Assembly: GCA_023381535.1 (NCBI GenBank)
Contig: JAMCSN010000226.1
Coordinates: 186,001 to 250,000 of the forward strand
Reading direction: 5' to 3'
Source: Bacteroidota bacterium
GTDB taxonomy: Bacteria > Bacteroidota > Ignavibacteria > Ignavibacteriales > Melioribacteraceae
DNA length: 64,000 nucleotides
Positions 54,837-62,854 of this stretch are shown here, in pieces. Below the pieces are notes generated by a model. The model ran no database searches. It was not told the origin of the DNA and was given only the letters and a program-made list of their open reading frames with translations. Position numbers and translations under genes: made by a program. Position 1 is the stretch's first letter. Each line of letters begins with the position of its first letter.

Positions 54837-56150
54837 ATGAAAAAAATATTTGTAATTGTTTTATTGATGGCGGCAAGTATATCTGCGCAAACTCAAAAGC
54901 TTACTTTAACGGAAAGTTTGGAAATCGGAATGAAGAACAGCAAAGACCTGAAGATTTCGCAATCGAAATTGGTTGGTGCGTCTGCGCAAGTTACCGCTGC
55001 TAATTCGCAGCTACTGCCGCAAATTGGATTATCCGCAAGCTACATGCGGTTAAGCAACATTCCCCCGTTTGAAGTAACCTTGCCGTTCTCTCCGAAACCA
55101 ATTCAGATTTCACCGGTGATTTTGGATAATTATTCCGTAAAACTAAGTCTCCAACAGCCGCTATTCACCGGATTCAGATTGTGGTCCGTAAAAAACGCCG
55201 CCGAATCAAATTATGAAGCGACAAAGTCAGAGTATCAAAAAGATATGAATGAAGCTGCATTCATAATTGAAAATGCTTTTTGGAATTACTACAAGGCTCA
55301 GCAGTACAATAAACTTCTCAAGGAGAATTTAGCTCAGATCAAACAGCATCTTGACGACACAAAAAATTTTATGCAGAACGGTCTGGCAACAAAAAACGAT
55401 TTACTTAAGCTGGAGGTTCAGCATTCTTCGGTGAGGCTTCAAAAAATAGAAGCAGATAATCAGTTGGATATCGCGAGAATGTTTTTTAATCAAACGATTG
55501 GCTTGCCGTTGGATTCCCAAACAACAATTGATGCCGGAGACTTATCGGCAAATGTTGTTGACCTTAAGATTGAAGATTTACTCAACGAAGCAAAGAATAA
55601 TAGAAATGAATTGAAGTCTCTATACTACCGGGTTAATGCAAGCGCTGCAAGTCTTCGCGCGGCACAATCGGCGTGGTTCCCATCAATATTTCTTGTCGGC
55701 GATTATTACTACAGCAAACCGAATCAGAGATTTTTGCCGGCGGTAAATGAATTTAAGGATACTTGGGATTTGGGAGTAACTTTATCATGGAGCGTTTGGA
55801 ACTGGGGCTACACATCGTCACAAACTTCAATTGCCGAACAAAACAAAATACAAGCAGAAACCGCTCTATCGCAATTGAAAGATGCTGTTGAAATTGAAGT
55901 TCAGCAAAATTATTTGACTTACAAAAGATCGTTCGACAAAGTTAACGTTGCTAAATTAAGTGTGGATCAGGCGGAAGAAAATTATAGAATCACGCAAGAA
56001 AAATATAACTCCCAAGTTGCATCCAGCACGGATTTAATTGATGCAGAGGCGGCGCTTCTTCAGGCGAAGACAAGTTACAGCAATGCGCTTGTCGATTATG
56101 AAATTGCAAAAGTGCGTTTGGATAAATCGGTTGGGCGGAGGATATACTGA
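54837..56150 (+). CDS. TolC-family outer-membrane efflux protein
   Basis: A 437-aa outer-membrane channel with a signal peptide (about 1-18, ISAQ) and two long coiled alpha-barrel repeats: SLEIGMKNSKDLKISQSKLVGA and AENNYRITQEKYN-like VDQAEENYRITQEKYNS. The family trimer spans the outer membrane and docks on HlyD. Its place between the two ATPase genes makes the operon a complete tripartite pump. Confidence 0.92.
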   Translation: MKKIFVIVLLMAASISAQTQKLTLTESLEIGMKNSKDLKISQSKLVGASAQVTAANSQLLPQIGLSASYMRLSNIPPFEVTLPFSPKPIQISPVILDNYSVKLSLQQPLFTGFRLWSVKNAAESNYEATKSEYQKDMNEAAFIIENAFWNYYKAQQYNKLLKENLAQIKQHLDDTKNFMQNGLATKNDLLKLEVQHSSVRLQKIEADNQLDIARMFFNQTIGLPLDSQTTIDAGDLSANVVDLKIEDLLNEAKNNRNELKSLYYRVNASAASLRAAQSAWFPSIFLVGDYYYSKPNQRFLPAVNEFKDTWDLGVTLSWSVWNWGYTSSQTSIAEQNKIQAETALSQLKDAVEIEVQQNYLTYKRSFDKVNVAKLSVDQAEENYRITQEKYNSQVASSTDLIDAEAALLQAKTSYSNALVDYEIAKVRLDKSVGRRIY

Positions 56151-56153
56151 TAG

Positions 56154-56595
56154 TAGAAGTTAGAAGATAGTAGATAGAAGAAATTGATAACAGCAAAAAG
56201 ATTACTTAACAAACAGGTGGGAAAAAATGGAAAAGTCAAAAAGATTTACCGAACTAATTGTCTGGCAGAAAGCTCATGAATTTGTTTTGGAAGTTTATAG
56301 CATGACGAAAATGTTTCCTAAAGAAGAGTTGTTTGGATTAACGTCTCAATTTAGAAGAGCGGCAGTTTCTATTCCGGCTAACATTGCAGAAGGTTACCGC
56401 AAAAGAGGAAAGATGGATAAAGCCAGATTCTTCAATATCGCAGAAGGCTCGCTTGAGGAATGTTATTATTACACAATTTTGGCAAATGATTTAGGTTACT
56501 CGAATACTGAAAATTTGAAAGGACTTTTAAACGAAGTAGGAAAACTCTTGAATGCATATTCAAAAAGTATTCTAACTTCTATCTCCTAACTTCTA
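56154..56595. mobile_element. IVP element 2 with terminal inverted repeats
   Basis: Inverted repeats at 56154-56179 and 56570-56595 (26 bp, 3 mismatches; TAGAAGTTAG at the outer ends) flank the second four-helix-bundle gene, whose stop codon lies in the right repeat, as in element 1. The left repeat starts 4 bp after the tolC stop, and the ATPase gene begins 9 bp after the right repeat. The repeats differ in sequence from those of element 1. Confidence 0.65.
56227..56589 (+). CDS. Four-helix-bundle (23S rRNA IVP-like) protein 2
   Basis: A 120-aa member of the same family: RFTELIVWQKAHEFVLEVYSM, FRRAAVSIPANIAEGYRKRG and EGSLEECYYYTILAND. AGGTGGG precedes the ATG. It is only moderately like protein 1, so the two insertions are independent rather than a local duplication. 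The function is unknown. Confidence 0.88.
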   Translation: MEKSKRFTELIVWQKAHEFVLEVYSMTKMFPKEELFGLTSQFRRAAVSIPANIAEGYRKRGKMDKARFFNIAEGSLEECYYYTILANDLGYSNTENLKGLLNEVGKLLNAYSKSILTSIS

Positions 56596-56603
56596 AATTC
56601 TTG

Positions 56604-57644
56604 ATGCAAATGCAAACAAACGATAAATATTCAATTGAAGTAAATAATCTGACAAAAAAATTCGGCAGCTTTACCGCTGTTAATGGAATTTCGTTCAACG
56701 TGAAGCAAGGGGAAATCTTCGGCTTTCTTGGTGCTAACGGCGCCGGCAAATCCACCGCAATTAAAATGCTGTGTGGAATTTTGGAACCGACCTCTGGTGA
56801 CGCAATTGTCGGCGGATTCAGCGTGATGAACCAACCTGACAAAGTTAAAACGCAAATTGGGTATATGTCGCAAAGGTTTTCACTTTACAACGATCTAACA
56901 GTTGAAGAGAATATAAATTTTTTCGGCGGCGTTTACGGACTTTATAACAGTAAACTTGCCGAAAGAAAAAAGTGGGTTTTGAAAGTCGCTTACCTCGAGG
57001 GAAAAGAAAAATTATTAACTGCATCGCTACCGGGCGGAATCAAGCAGCGGCTCGCACTCGCTATCGCAGTAATTCATGAACCGAAAATAGTTTTTCTTGA
57101 CGAACCCACCGGCGGCGTCGATCCGATCTCGAGAAGAAACTTTTGGGATTTGATAAACGAACTTTCCCAAAGCGGCGTAACAGTTTTTGTAACAACCCAC
57201 TATTTGGATGAAGCCGAGTTCTGCAACACGATAACTTTAATCAATGCCGGCAACATTATAGCAAGCGGTAGCTCCAAAGAATTGAAAACAAAATATCTAA
57301 CCAATACAATTTTGGAAGTAGAAAGCGATAGAGTTGTTGACACGTTGGATATTCTCTCAAAAGAAAAATGGGTTGATGAAACCTCTATCTTCGGCAATTA
57401 CATTCACGTGAGCGTGAAAAAAGAAGACGAAGGAAGGAAGATGATAAAGCAAGTTCTAACCGAGAACAATTCCATTAATCTATCGCGCATAGATAAAATA
57501 GTTCCAACGCTGGAAGATGTTTTCATTTACCTTCTGGAACCAGCCTCGCCGTCCGCCTCGGATCACCCACTCGCCTCGCTACGCGAGCGAAGCGGGAGGC
57601 GAGACGGGAGTCTAGGCGGGAAGGATACAAAGCAAAATGCTTAA
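56604..57644 (+). CDS. ABC-2 exporter ATPase, subunit 2 with repeat-derived tail
   Basis: An ATPase of about 346 aa: Walker A GANGAGKST, YMSQRFSLYNDL, signature LPGGIKQRL, Walker B IVFLDEPTGGVD, H-loop THYLDEAE. The last ~35 residues (from about EPASPSASDHPLASLRERSG) have no family counterpart and are encoded by a GC-rich palindromic repeat, which also makes the gene overlap the permease by 8 bp. No Shine-Dalgarno is seen before the ATG at 56604 (56610 is an alternative), probably because the IVP element ends just upstream. Confidence 0.9.
   Translation: MQMQTNDKYSIEVNNLTKKFGSFTAVNGISFNVKQGEIFGFLGANGAGKSTAIKMLCGILEPTSGDAIVGGFSVMNQPDKVKTQIGYMSQRFSLYNDLTVEENINFFGGVYGLYNSKLAERKKWVLKVAYLEGKEKLLTASLPGGIKQRLALAIAVIHEPKIVFLDEPTGGVDPISRRNFWDLINELSQSGVTVFVTTHYLDEAEFCNTITLINAGNIIASGSSKELKTKYLTNTILEVESDRVVDTLDILSKEKWVDETSIFGNYIHVSVKKEDEGRKMIKQVLTENNSINLSRIDKIVPTLEDVFIYLLEPASPSASDHPLASLRERSGRRDGSLGGKDTKQNA
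57541..57620. repeat. GC-rich palindromic repeat in an ABC ATPase gene
   Basis: The core at 57570-57596 equals the truA core at 11088-11114 in reverse complement. Flanking GCCTCGCC and GGCGAGAC/GGCGGG arms extend the palindrome. It codes for the C-terminal tail of the ATPase. Confidence 0.75.
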
Positions 57645-58767
57645 CAGAATAAAAGCTATAGCGTTAAAAGAAATCCGCCAGCTAAAACGCGACAAGAGAA
57701 TGCTCTACGTTCTGTTTGTCTTTCCGTTGATACTGCTCGTGCTCTTCGGTTATGCAATCAATTTCGATGTTCATCATATTAAAATGGTTGTTTATGATCA
57801 GGACAAATCCGCGGACAGCCGGAATTTTATTACGTCGCTCACCAGTTCTGAATATTTCGATCTCGTCGGTTACATTAACGATGAAAGTAAGATTAAAGAA
57901 GTGCTTGATACAAAAACGGCGCAGTGTGTTATAGTCTTTCCGCGCGACATGTCGAAGAAATTGTACTCCAAGCAAAATGCGGAAGTTCAAATTTTGATTG
58001 ACGGAGTTGACTCTAACACAGCATCTCTAATTAATAGTTACATTACCGTTGCCATGGCGTCGTATTCCCAGAAGCTGCAGAACAAAGCATTGGCGGTAAT
58101 CGGAAGGAAAACCTATGTGCCGATAGACATTCGTCCGGCGTTCTGGTTCAATCCCGAATTGAATTCCACTTTCTTTTTGATACCCGGTCTAATCGTAATG
58201 ATCTTGATTATAACAGCCGTTGTTTCAATCTCACTTTCAATAGTGCGGGAAAAAGAAAGAGGAACGATAGAACAGATAAATGTTTCTCCGCTTTCTTCTA
58301 TGGAACTGCTGGTCGGTAAAACAATTCCCTATGTAATAATTTCATTGCTGATAGCGGCGTTTATTTTAATTGCCGGCTACATACTTTTTGGAATAACTAT
58401 CCGCGGCAACATCATTTTACTATTCTTTTCAACCTTGTTGTTCTTGTTCGCTTCTTTGAACATCGGAATAATTGTTTCCAGCATCGCCGATACACAGCAA
58501 GTGGCTTTTCAAATTGCAACGCTTGTTTCGATGCTGCCGTCAATGCTTCTTTCCGGATTTGTTTTTCCTATAGAGAGCATGCCGCCTGCTGTGCAAATTT
58601 TAACGAACATTACACCGGCAAAATTTTTTATGGTTGTTCTTCGCGGCATTTTGTTAAAGGGTGTCGGTATAGAATCTTTGTGGCCTCAGCTAATTTACTT
58701 GATTGTTTTTTCAATGATACTAATGACGCTGTCGATCGTTATCAATAAAAGAGCGAAGATCACATGA
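57637..58767 (+). CDS. ABC-2 permease, subunit 1 (YbhS-like)
   Basis: A 376-aa membrane subunit. TM1 at about 25-45, a large periplasmic domain (about 50-175), then five helices with the ABC-2 block REKERGTIEQINVSPLSSMELLVGK and MLLSGFVFPIESMP. It would pair with the following permease and the two ATPases to export drugs or lipids. It overlaps the ATPase gene by 8 bp. Confidence 0.92.
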   Translation: MLNRIKAIALKEIRQLKRDKRMLYVLFVFPLILLVLFGYAINFDVHHIKMVVYDQDKSADSRNFITSLTSSEYFDLVGYINDESKIKEVLDTKTAQCVIVFPRDMSKKLYSKQNAEVQILIDGVDSNTASLINSYITVAMASYSQKLQNKALAVIGRKTYVPIDIRPAFWFNPELNSTFFLIPGLIVMILIITAVVSISLSIVREKERGTIEQINVSPLSSMELLVGKTIPYVIISLLIAAFILIAGYILFGITIRGNIILLFFSTLLFLFASLNIGIIVSSIADTQQVAFQIATLVSMLPSMLLSGFVFPIESMPPAVQILTNITPAKFFMVVLRGILLKGVGIESLWPQLIYLIVFSMILMTLSIVINKRAKIT

Positions 58768-58770
58768 AAA

Positions 58771-58794
58771 CCTTCGCGGCTTGCCCGCCGAAGG
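58771..58794. repeat. GC-rich hairpin between the permease genes
   Basis: CCTTCG-CGG facing CCG-CCGAAGG in the 50-bp gap between the permease genes. No T-run follows, so it is not an obvious terminator; it may adjust mRNA stability or be a REP-like unit. Confidence 0.45.
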
Positions 58795-58817
58795 TTGTTA
58801 ATGAAGGAAAGTGAAAC

Positions 58818-59948
58818 ATGAAGACGATAATTCAAATAATGATAAAAGAGTTTCTTCAGTTAAAACGCGATCCGCGTTTATTCGGAATAGTATTTCTCGC
58901 GCCCGTTATTCAGCTTATTGTTCTCGGTTACGCCGCAAACATGGATGTTAACACGGTCCATACGGCTGTGTTCGATCAGGACAAAACTGCGGCAAGCAGA
59001 GACTTTATAGAAAAATTTGAACGCTCCGGTTATTTTCAGATTGATGATTATGTTGACGGCTATAAACAGATTGACGATGACATTAACAGCAGCAAAGTTC
59101 TGTGGGCGCTCGTAATTCCAAAGGATTTTGAAAAGAAAATTAATCGTATGGAAAGCGCGCCGGTGCAAACAATTTTTGACGGCTCCGACGGAAACAAAAC
59201 ATCGATTGCATTCGGTTATTTGCAAGGAATCGCTTCAAGTTATTCAAAAAGTATTTTGCTCGAAAATGCCGATAGAACGGGAATGAAAACTCCAATGGCC
59301 GGCTCTCTCATTCCGGCGGTTCGAGTTTGGTATAATCCCGATCTGAAAACCAGAGTGTTCATGGTGCCAAGCATAATGGGATTGATATTAATGATCATCA
59401 CCACTATTCTAATGTCGATGGCAATTGTTAAAGAGCGCGAGATCGGAACACTTGAGCAGTTGATCGTAACACCCATAAAACCGTCGCAGTTGATAATTGG
59501 AAAACTTGTTCCGTTCGGGATATTAGGTTTTATAGATGTGCTTATTGTTTTAAGCGTGATGATTTTCTGGTTTGGAATAGGCGTGCGTGGAAGTTTCTTT
59601 TTTTTAGTTGTCTCTTCGTTTCTGTTTGTGCTTTCAACTTTAGGAATCGGATTATTTATTTCTACGATTTCAAAAACACAGCAGCAGGCAATGATGGTCG
59701 CTCAGTTCGGAATAATGATGCCGATGATCTATCTCTCCGGTTTTGCCTTTCCAATCGAGAACATGCCGAAGATAATCCAATACATCACTTTCTTGATTCC
59801 TTTACGCTACTACATAACCATTTTGCGCGGCGTTATTTTGAAAGGGGCATCGTTCTTCGAGCTGCTGCCCGAAACCGGAATGCTCTTACTCTTCGGCATA
59901 TTAATTTTGTTTCTCAGCGCAAAAAGATTTAGAAAAAGATTAGAATAA
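58818..59948 (+). CDS. ABC-2 permease, subunit 2 (YbhR-like)
   Basis: A 376-aa paralogue of the preceding permease with the same layout: FLQLKRDPRLFGIVFLAPVI, VFDQDKTAASRDF, VKEREIGTLEQLIVTPIKPS and YLSGFAFPIENMPKIIQ. AAGGAAAGTGAAAC precedes the ATG. It is the last gene of the efflux operon, followed by a bidirectional terminator. Confidence 0.92.
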   Translation: MKTIIQIMIKEFLQLKRDPRLFGIVFLAPVIQLIVLGYAANMDVNTVHTAVFDQDKTAASRDFIEKFERSGYFQIDDYVDGYKQIDDDINSSKVLWALVIPKDFEKKINRMESAPVQTIFDGSDGNKTSIAFGYLQGIASSYSKSILLENADRTGMKTPMAGSLIPAVRVWYNPDLKTRVFMVPSIMGLILMIITTILMSMAIVKEREIGTLEQLIVTPIKPSQLIIGKLVPFGILGFIDVLIVLSVMIFWFGIGVRGSFFFLVVSSFLFVLSTLGIGLFISTISKTQQQAMMVAQFGIMMPMIYLSGFAFPIENMPKIIQYITFLIPLRYYITILRGVILKGASFFELLPETGMLLLFGILILFLSAKRFRKRLE

Positions 59949-59974
59949 TTGATTCGGCATAATTTGATCGAAAT

Positions 59975-60003
59975 AAAAAAGCCCTCAGTGCGAGGGCTTT
60001 TTC
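59975..60003. terminator. Bidirectional rho-independent terminator
   Basis: GCCCTC (59981-59986) pairs with GAGGGC (59992-59997), loop AGTGC; A-run before and T-run after make it work both ways, ending the efflux operon (plus) and the receptor gene (minus). Confidence 0.9.
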
Positions 60004-60026
60004 TTTTTAAACTAGATTACCGATTG

Positions 60027-62789
60027 TTACAACGAATAATTTATTCTTGTATAAACATATCTGCCGTTGAAGCCGGATGGCGACATGCCGCTGAATTCAA
60101 GAATTCCGAAAAAGCTGTTTATCTTTAACGCTTTGTCGGGATACTGATCGAAAAGATTATTGACGCCGACGCCAAGAGTTAATCCTTTCATGATATTATA
60201 TGCCGCTTCTGCATCAACAACCCAAACAGAAGAAAATGTTTGATCTTGAACAGGATTGTTGTTGAAAAGAGTGATCTCTCCGTATCGTTCTGCTCTCGCC
60301 ATAAAATTCCATTCGGATACGGAATAGTTTGCCTGGAAATTCCATGAGCTTAACGGCTGACCTCTTTCAAATCTTCCCTGTTCAACTCTTCCGAGCAATG
60401 GAATAGTTGTAACCGCCTTCAATTCAGCCGGAGTTTGAATTTGATCTTTGTTTGTAATATCTGTTTGGTTAAAATTCATTGCTGCTGTTAATCTTAAAAT
60501 TCCAGAACCAAGAGAAACACCGTACTTAGCGGTAATGTCAACACCTTTGGTTTTTGTGTCGAGTGCGTTCGTAAAAAATCTTCCGCCCGATGCGTTGATG
60601 CCTTTGGACTTCAAGAAGTTTGCAATTCCTGTTCCCGTAAAGTTTTCGGTCAGCACTATTCGGTTTGTAATGTTGATCTGATAACCGTCAACAGTCAAAG
60701 AAAAATTATTGTCGGTATAAGTTACACCGCCGCTGACGTTAACGGATTTTTCCGCAGTGAGAGCTTTGGCTCCCAATGCTTTTGCGGTTGGTGAATTTAC
60801 CGGGAACGTTCCGAGTTCAAACGGAACACCGCCGATAAAGTTTGTTGCAATTGATGTAAAATATTCTTGCGATAAAGACGGGGCTCTGAAACCGTTACTT
60901 ACTGCGGCTCTTAAAGCGAAGCCGGGAACTAATTCATAACGAGCATCAAATTTTCCAGTAACGGTCGAACCAAAATCGCTGTAGTTTTCGAATCGTGCCG
61001 CAGCGCCAAGAGTTAACTGTGCCGTTGCTTGATTTTCAAGATCAACATAAACGCCAATGTTTGTGCGTGATTGATCTTGAGCGTTAGCCGGTGAGAATCC
61101 GGGAAATACCTGTGCACCGGCGGCGGCAGGTTTTCCAGCGTTAGGACCATCAAGAATCTTTACACCGCCGTCTTCGTATGAAGTTGGATCACCGGCAGTA
61201 ATCTGATAATTTTCCCATCTAAATTCCGCGCCCGTAGCGAAGTTCAACGGATTTTCGGTGCCGATATCAAATTGTCTTACAAAATCAATTGTTGATGTTG
61301 ACTGATAAAATTTCAACGCGCCCGCATCGAATGATGTTGGGCTTGCCGTTCCTAAGGATACGTTTACGGAGTTATTCACGCTGAAGTTAAACGAGTTTCC
61401 GCCGAATGCTTCCGCTGCATCGTAAACCCATTCGCCAAGACTTCCTTTCAATCCGGCAACAATTGAACCGTCGTAAATTTTTGAACCGATGAGAGGAAGA
61501 AATCCGCTGGGATAAATTGCACGCACGGTTCTGTCGTCGAGTGCTCGTCTATAAAATCCAGCAGACGAACCGTTTCTTATGCTGTATCCGCCGAATGCAT
61601 AGAATTGTGCTCCTTCGGCAACCGGGATTGAACTATTTACGAATACGCCCAGATCTTCGAGATCGGCATCACCGAATCTGTGATTGAGTCTTCCGAAAGT
61701 CGCTTCGCGAGGATCGGGCTGGCCGTTGACTGTAAAATATTGCTGACGAGGATCAAGTCCCGCGCGATCTGTAAAATTATGTTTTCTATATTCGCCGCTA
61801 AGGTAAACTGTTCCGCCGTTTACATCGAAGCCGTAACCGAGGTGAAGAACTTTTGAAAAACCGTCGGTGATATTCACATTCTGGTTGTTTCCATCCCAGA
61901 AAAAAGTTGCAAAGGTTTCGCCAGCAATATTTCCTTCGGCTTCAGAGTATCCTCTCGGCACGCTTGTTACGTATTCACCGTAAGATGCTGAAGCGTCAAA
62001 TCCTTTTTTACTTTTTAAAATAATGTTTATAACACCAGCGATAGCGTCGGAACCGTATTGAGCCGATGCGCCGTCACGCAAAACTTCAATTCGTTCGATT
62101 GCAGACGCGGGAATTGCATTAAGGTCTGTACCGGAAGAACCGCGTCCAACGCTTCCGTTAACATTTACCAATGCGCTTGTGTATCTTCTTTTTCCGTTAA
62201 CCAAAACCAACACCTGGTCGGGATTCAAACCGCGAAGTGTTGCCGGGCGAACGTGATCTGAACCGTCGGTAATACTTGCTTCCGGTGCGTTATAAGATGG
62301 TATCAACGCTTTCAACAAATCTGTCGTTTGTGTGAATCCCGACTGCTCAATATCTTTTGCAGTAATAACATCAATCGGCACCGGAGAATTGACAACCGTT
62401 CTGTCTTGAGTTCTTGTTCCCAACACAACAACTTCTTGAGTACCAATCAAGTCGTTCTGCATTGCAACATTTTGAGTTATAGTTTCGCCGGCTTTTACAT
62501 CCACATCAAAGTGAACGGTTTTATAACCGACGTAGCTGAATTGAACATGATAGTGAGCGGCAGGAACTTTAAGAGAATACTCGCCGTTTGCATCGGTGTT
62601 TGCGCCTATGCGCGTTCCGAGAACGGTAACATTTGCACCGAACAGGGTCTCGCCGGTTTTTGCATCTGTAACAACGCCCTTGATGCTTCCCGAAGCCTGG
62701 GCAAATGCCTTTACCCCAAATGAAAACGCGAACAAAACAAGAAAGACTGCAAACATCCGCCGTTTATGGGTTGTAGATATACCGCACAT
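60027..62789 (-). CDS. TonB-dependent outer-membrane receptor
   Basis: A 920-aa receptor. A signal peptide ends AFAQ at about residue 31. A CarboxypepD-reg-like domain comes first (about 34-115, GSIKGVVTDAKTGETLFGANV), then the plug (about 125-260, VVLGTRTQDRTV; LRDGASAQYGSDAIAGVINI) and a 22-stranded barrel ending in VYTRINYSL. It imports a nutrient using TonB energy; the ligand is unknown. GAGGAGG precedes the first ATG. Confidence 0.93.
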   Translation of the reverse strand: MCGISTTHKRRMFAVFLVLFAFSFGVKAFAQASGSIKGVVTDAKTGETLFGANVTVLGTRIGANTDANGEYSLKVPAAHYHVQFSYVGYKTVHFDVDVKAGETITQNVAMQNDLIGTQEVVVLGTRTQDRTVVNSPVPIDVITAKDIEQSGFTQTTDLLKALIPSYNAPEASITDGSDHVRPATLRGLNPDQVLVLVNGKRRYTSALVNVNGSVGRGSSGTDLNAIPASAIERIEVLRDGASAQYGSDAIAGVINIILKSKKGFDASASYGEYVTSVPRGYSEAEGNIAGETFATFFWDGNNQNVNITDGFSKVLHLGYGFDVNGGTVYLSGEYRKHNFTDRAGLDPRQQYFTVNGQPDPREATFGRLNHRFGDADLEDLGVFVNSSIPVAEGAQFYAFGGYSIRNGSSAGFYRRALDDRTVRAIYPSGFLPLIGSKIYDGSIVAGLKGSLGEWVYDAAEAFGGNSFNFSVNNSVNVSLGTASPTSFDAGALKFYQSTSTIDFVRQFDIGTENPLNFATGAEFRWENYQITAGDPTSYEDGGVKILDGPNAGKPAAAGAQVFPGFSPANAQDQSRTNIGVYVDLENQATAQLTLGAAARFENYSDFGSTVTGKFDARYELVPGFALRAAVSNGFRAPSLSQEYFTSIATNFIGGVPFELGTFPVNSPTAKALGAKALTAEKSVNVSGGVTYTDNNFSLTVDGYQINITNRIVLTENFTGTGIANFLKSKGINASGGRFFTNALDTKTKGVDITAKYGVSLGSGILRLTAAMNFNQTDITNKDQIQTPAELKAVTTIPLLGRVEQGRFERGQPLSSWNFQANYSVSEWNFMARAERYGEITLFNNNPVQDQTFSSVWVVDAEAAYNIMKGLTLGVGVNNLFDQYPDKALKINSFFGILEFSGMSPSGFNGRYVYTRINYSL

Positions 62790-62854
62790 ACTTCCTCCTC
62801 TTATATTGATAGATGAAATAATAATTTGATATGTACTATTGCTTTATTGATCTA

